Part shown: positions 6,845-9,484 of the stretch, one piece after another
Numbering within the stretch: the stretch's first letter is position 1
Layout: every line of letters begins with the position of its first letter
NCBI GenBank assembly: GCA_009936885.1
Contig: JAACDT010000039.1
Location: 1-9,484, forward strand
Source of the DNA: Alphaproteobacteria bacterium
Lineage (GTDB): Bacteria; Pseudomonadota; Alphaproteobacteria; Puniceispirillales; Puniceispirillaceae
Length of the DNA stretch: 9,484 nucleotides
Reading direction: 5' to 3'
Notes under the pieces: generated by a model
Told to the model about the DNA's origin: nothing
Databases searched by the model: none
Seen by the model: the letters and a program-made list of their open reading frames with translations, nothing else
Translations under genes and position numbers: made by a program

Positions 6845-7496
6845 CTTTAAAGCGGCATAAATGCGAAATTGAACAGGCACCACATTCTGGTTTTCTAGCC
6901 TTACAAATATAGCGACCATGCAAGATTAACCAATGATGAGCACCTTTTTTCCATTTTTCTGGAACACGTCGAAGTAATTCTTTTTCCACATCATCTGGGG
7001 TTTTTCCAGGGGCAAGCCCTGTTCGATTTCCAACTCTTAAGATATGTGTATCAACAGCAATTGTTGGAACACCAAACGCCTCATTCATGACAACATTAGC
7101 TGTTTTACGGCCCACACCTGGCAATGCCTCAAGTGATTTTCTATCTTCTGGAACGCCGCTATTATGTTTATCAATCAGTATCTGAGACAGTTTATAAACA
7201 TTTTCAGCCTTCGTATTATATAACCCAATTTTTTTGATATATTGTTTAATCTGTGGAATGCCTAATGTCACCATTGCTTCTGGCGCAGATGCAGTTTTAA
7301 AAAGCGTTTTTGTTGCTTTATTCACACTTACATCTGTTGCCTGAGCAGATAACACAACGGCAACAAGAAGAGTATAAGGACTGTGAAATTCTAATTCTGT
7401 TTTTGGGTTTGGGTTTGCCTTTGATAATATTTGAAATAGATATTCTATATCCGCCAAAGGCATTTTGCGTGGTTTAGATAAAGCTTTAGATGCCAT
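6828..7496 (-). CDS. nth: Endonuclease III, DNA glycosylase / AP lyase
   Basis: Nth excises oxidised pyrimidines such as thymine glycol and nicks the resulting abasic site, the first steps of base excision repair. The 222-residue product is normal length. The helix-hairpin-helix LPGVGRKTANVV carries the Schiff-base lysine K131, and the catalytic aspartate is D149 in AVDTHILRV. The [4Fe-4S] cluster ligands are C198, C205, C208 and C214 with the classic spacing C-x6-C-x2-C-x5-C. All key residues are present, so the enzyme should be active. The first ~12 residues are a basic tail before the conserved fold; Met12 is an alternative start. A weak AGGA lies ten bases before the ATG at 7496, which supports the longer form only slightly. 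It converges on the lipoprotein with 16 bp between and diverges from the DUF2244 gene. Neighbourhood with DUF2244 and dapB is familiar in Alphaproteobacteria. Confidence 0.97.
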   Translation of the reverse strand: MASKALSKPRKMPLADIEYLFQILSKANPNPKTELEFHSPYTLLVAVVLSAQATDVSVNKATKTLFKTASAPEAMVTLGIPQIKQYIKKIGLYNTKAENVYKLSQILIDKHNSGVPEDRKSLEALPGVGRKTANVVMNEAFGVPTIAVDTHILRVGNRTGLAPGKTPDDVEKELLRRVPEKWKKGAHHWLILHGRYICKARKPECGACSISHLCRFKDKILS

Positions 7497-7556
7497 TTTT
7501 TAGAGTTCCTGATTTCATGGTAGATATATAGAGCCAATAATAAGAAAGCAAAAAAT
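7497..7556. promoter_or_regulatory. Divergent nth / DUF2244 intergenic region, candidate promoters
   Basis: This 60-bp gap must carry upstream signals for both genes. On the minus strand a weak -35/-10 pair can be read: TTGCTT (7551-7546) and TATATC (7528-7523), separated by 17 bp. On the plus strand the AT-rich GATATATAG and AATAAT stretches are possible -10 boxes without a good -35. No dyad operator was seen. The DUF2244 start has only a poor AAGAAAG ribosome-binding site. Confidence 0.25.
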
Positions 7557-8072
7557 ATGGTTCATAATCCTGAAAAAACATACTGGCATCATGAAAAGCC
7601 AGATAGCAAACAAGAGATTATAACAATTACATTATGGCCATATCGCTCCCTTGGCAGTCGTGGATATTTATATTTTATGATGGGGTTTATTGGATTAATA
7701 TTTATCCTATCATTATTATTTTATTCTCTAGGTGCTTGGCCTGTTATTGGATTTTTAGGTATCGAAACAAGTTTGGTTTGGCTTGTCTTTCGAATGAATT
7801 ATAATGCAGGCAGAAATTTTGAGCAAATTTCCATAACGCCAGAGGCAACCGCTGTTGAAAAAATAGGCTGGCGCGGGGATAAGCACCATTTTAATATCCC
7901 TTCACCTTGGATAAAAGCCAGCTGTATAAAAGGTGAGGGAAGGTCAGATAAGCTCATTCTTAAATATCACTCAGAACAGCTAGAAATTGGCTCTTTCCTG
8001 CCCTCAAAAGAAAAATCTTCTCTTGCAGATGCCTTAAATGAAAGTTTTGAGCGTATGCGCGGTGCGGCCTAG
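7557..8072 (+). CDS. DUF2244 family two-helix membrane protein, function unknown
   Basis: The 171-residue protein fits the DUF2244 family of small inner-membrane proteins found mostly in Alpha-, Beta- and Gammaproteobacteria; no biochemical role is established. A short cytoplasmic lead is followed by the family-typical LWPYRSLGSRG (residues 26-36). Two hydrophobic helices follow at about 37-58 and 60-79, separated by only a few residues around G59-A60-W61, so they probably form a hairpin. The motif VFRMNYNAGRNFEQISITPE follows the second helix, then a soluble C-terminal part with a FNIPSPWIKA segment, predicted cytoplasmic. The ATG at 7557 is preceded by AAGAAAG, a weak ribosome-binding site. 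The gene converges on dapB and the two ends overlap by four bases in a shared CTAG. It is usually found near nth and dapB, as here, but the context does not reveal its job. Confidence 0.85.
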   Translation: MVHNPEKTYWHHEKPDSKQEIITITLWPYRSLGSRGYLYFMMGFIGLIFILSLLFYSLGAWPVIGFLGIETSLVWLVFRMNYNAGRNFEQISITPEATAVEKIGWRGDKHHFNIPSPWIKASCIKGEGRSDKLILKYHSEQLEIGSFLPSKEKSSLADALNESFERMRGAA

Positions 8073-8890
8073 CCTAACACATCATCCATTGTAAAATAGC
8101 CGTTTAAGCCTTGCTGGCCTAATTTACCTACAATAAATTGAGCCGCTTTTAATGCCCCTCTGGCAAAAATAACCCTGTCATTTGCCTTATGGCTTAGCTC
8201 AATGCGTTCATCCTTGCCAAAGAATATAACCGAATGCTCTCCAGCAACATCGCCGCCTCGAATAACCGAAAACCCGATATCACCTTGTTTTCGTACACCC
8301 GTCAATCCATCACGTCCGCTATCACGAACATCACCTAGTAACACAGACCGGCCTTCAGCTGCTGCCGCACCCAATGCCAGCGCAGTTCCAGATGGTGCGT
8401 CAACTTTTTGATTATGATGAGTCTCAAGAATTTCGATATCCCAGCTTTCATCTAACATGGATGCAATTTTTTTTACCTGCTGTAGTAAAAGCGTCACTCC
8501 TATTGACGTATTTGCACAATAGATAATAGGTATGTGTTTGCCTGCCTCTTCTATTTGTTTTTCCTGCGCTTGGTTTAAGCCTGTTGTGCCAATTACCATT
8601 GATGTATTCGTCTTAACAGCAATTCTTAAATGTTCCATCGTGGCTTCGGGGCGTGTGAAATCAATAATAACATCACTATTTATGCCCAACATATCAGGAG
8701 AGGAGGATATTTCTACACCTGTCTTTTTGATACCCAAACTCTCAGAAACATCGTGACCAATTAAATTGGAATTAGGTGCTTCGGTTGCCGCTGTTATCGT
8801 AAACTGGTTTTCAGTTTGAACAAGACCAGCAATCATTTGTCCCATGCGACCCCCGAAACCAGGAAGCGCAACTTTGATTGGAGCAGACAT
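8069..8890 (-). CDS. dapB: 4-hydroxy-tetrahydrodipicolinate reductase
   Basis: DapB reduces 4-hydroxy-tetrahydrodipicolinate with NAD(P)H to tetrahydrodipicolinate, a committed step towards diaminopimelate (peptidoglycan) and lysine, in the cytoplasm. The 273-residue length is typical. The nucleotide-binding loop is GFGGRMG at residues 11-17. GTTGL at 101-105 and the substrate/catalytic motif ETHHNQKVDAPSGTAL at 156-171 follow, with H158 and K162 matching the E. coli acid/base His159 and Lys163. FARGALKAAQF near the C-terminus is also characteristic. ATG 8890 has a well-placed AGGA (minus strand, 8899-8896) six bases upstream. It lies 62 bp downstream of dnaJ on the same strand and could be co-transcribed with it, an order I know from other Alphaproteobacteria. 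Its TAG stop overlaps the TAG stop of the opposing DUF2244 gene. Confidence 0.97.
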   Translation of the reverse strand: MSAPIKVALPGFGGRMGQMIAGLVQTENQFTITAATEAPNSNLIGHDVSESLGIKKTGVEISSSPDMLGINSDVIIDFTRPEATMEHLRIAVKTNTSMVIGTTGLNQAQEKQIEEAGKHIPIIYCANTSIGVTLLLQQVKKIASMLDESWDIEILETHHNQKVDAPSGTALALGAAAAEGRSVLLGDVRDSGRDGLTGVRKQGDIGFSVIRGGDVAGEHSVIFFGKDERIELSHKANDRVIFARGALKAAQFIVGKLGQQGLNGYFTMDDVLG

Positions 8891-8952
8891 CTTTTTCCTA
8901 TCGGTTGTTTTTTTTAAGTGTTAGCAGGGAAACAGCTTACTGGCTAGGGGGG
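8891..8952 (-). other. dnaJ-dapB spacer
   Basis: The 62-bp gap between the dnaJ stop and the dapB start holds the dapB ribosome-binding site. Next to the dnaJ stop, the plus strand has GGCTAG twice (8942-8947 and 8951-8956) around a G-run, so CTAG occurs twice within 15 bp. The imperfect hairpin that can be drawn around 8918-8940 is followed on the minus strand by an A-run, not a T-run. I therefore see no intrinsic terminator for dnaJ and read-through into dapB is plausible. Confidence 0.4.
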
Positions 8953-9484
8953 CTAGCTATTTCCAAATATGCGCTTAACCAGTTTCATAAAGCTATCCGT
9001 CTCTGGAGAGACATCGCCTTTTTCATCAAAACTTTTTAGTAATTGTTTTTGCTCATGGGTAAGTTTCGTTGGAGTCTCCACATGAATTTCAACAATCTGA
9101 TCCCCCGTTCTATTACCCCGAAGACCAGGCATGCCTTTGCCACGCATCCTGAACTTTCGGCCTGACTGAGTGCCAGCTTCAATCTTAAGTTTGGTTAGTT
9201 TTCCGCTTAATGTCGGCACCTCTATTGAGCCTCCAAGAGCAGCTTTAACCATTGGAAGAGGAACTTTTACGTATAGGGTATCGGCATCGCGTTGAAAAAT
9301 TGGGTGCTCGTCAACCGAAATGAAAATATATAAATCTCCTGATGGCGCCCCTCTTAATCCAGCCTCTCCTTTTCCTGACAGACGAATCCTTGTACCGGTA
9401 TCCACACCTGCAGGCACTGTTACAGATAATGTCTCAATTTTCTGCACTCTGCCTTGTCCACGGCAAGATTTACATGGGTTTGAT
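8953..9484 (-). CDS. dnaJ: Molecular chaperone DnaJ, C-terminal part (cut by window edge)
   Basis: DnaJ (Hsp40) delivers unfolded clients to DnaK and stimulates its ATPase. The frame is open to the right edge; the visible 176 codons are the C-terminal half of a protein normally about 370-380 residues. It begins with the last zinc-binding repeat, CKSCRGQG (9474-9451), of the C-x-x-C-x-G-x-G type. Next comes the first client-binding beta domain (TVPAGVDTGTRIRLSGKGEAG, then GDLYIFISVDEHPIFQRDADTLYVKVPL) and the second (LGGSIEVPTLSGK, MRGKGMPGLRG, GDQIVEIHVETP). It ends in a helical tail, FMKLVKRIFGNS. GTG at 9447 is internal and is not the start. The J-domain and other zinc repeats lie outside the window. 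dapB follows in the same direction; a dnaK gene upstream would be expected but is not seen. Confidence 0.96.
   Translation of the reverse strand, partial: SNPCKSCRGQGRVQKIETLSVTVPAGVDTGTRIRLSGKGEAGLRGAPSGDLYIFISVDEHPIFQRDADTLYVKVPLPMVKAALGGSIEVPTLSGKLTKLKIEAGTQSGRKFRMRGKGMPGLRGNRTGDQIVEIHVETPTKLTHEQKQLLKSFDEKGDVSPETDSFMKLVKRIFGNS

Noticed and set aside
8202..8756. Two plus-strand ORFs opposite dapB
   Set aside because: They are antisense to conserved DapB motifs, including the HHNQKVDAPSGT site, and have no start signals.
8915..8958. Hairpin/terminator after dnaJ built on the repeated GGCTAG
   Set aside because: The stem is imperfect and the minus strand shows an A-run where a T-run would be needed, so it is not credible as an intrinsic terminator.
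9445..9447. GTG as a start codon for a 164-residue protein
   Set aside because: The frame is open upstream to the window edge and encodes the DnaJ zinc motif CKSCRGQG, so GTG is an internal valine.
1..9484. A defence system, mobile element, CRISPR array, prophage or RNA gene
   Set aside because: Conserved housekeeping genes fill nearly the whole window, the longest gap is 120 bp, and no tRNA-like fold, spaced repeat array, transposase or integrase motif was seen.

Overview
The window looks like ordinary chromosomal DNA of an alphaproteobacterium with an AT-rich genome (roughly 40% GC by eye). The glnD-mutS block facing maeB, the nth / DUF2244 / dapB cluster and dnaJ followed by dapB are neighbourhoods I know from Alphaproteobacteria. 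MutS carries a GPNMAGKST Walker A and MaeB is the long hybrid form; both fit that assignment. A marine lineage such as SAR116 is possible, but that is a guess from base composition and gene style, not something the sequence proves.

Layout: (1) Positions 1-3703, minus strand: mutS (mismatch repair) followed by glnD (PII uridylyltransferase). They share one base in a TAATG junction, and glnD runs off the left edge. (2) 3704-3823: a divergent intergenic region with a symmetric AT-rich box. (3) 3824-6811, plus strand: maeB (NADP-malic enzyme with a phosphotransacetylase-like tail), then after 6 bp a lipoprotein reading frame. That frame is open to 6811 except for one in-frame TAG at 6365-6367. 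(4) 6828-7496, minus: nth (endonuclease III), convergent with the lipoprotein across a palindrome. (5) 7557-8072, plus: a DUF2244 membrane protein. (6) 8069-8890, minus: dapB (lysine/diaminopimelate pathway). It converges on DUF2244 so that both stop codons sit in one CTAG. (7) 8953-9484, minus: the 3' end of dnaJ, cut by the right edge.

Most genes are housekeeping functions: DNA repair (mutS, nth), nitrogen signalling (glnD), C4/C3 carbon balance (maeB), cell wall and lysine precursor synthesis (dapB) and protein folding (dnaJ). They form no single pathway. I found no RNA gene, mobile element, CRISPR array or prophage, and no convincing new multi-gene system. The item most worth checking is the amber-interrupted lipoprotein. 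Three genes in this same window (DUF2244, dapB, dnaJ) end in TAG, so TAG is a working stop here. The interruption is therefore more likely a point mutation, a strain polymorphism or a sequence error than recoding.
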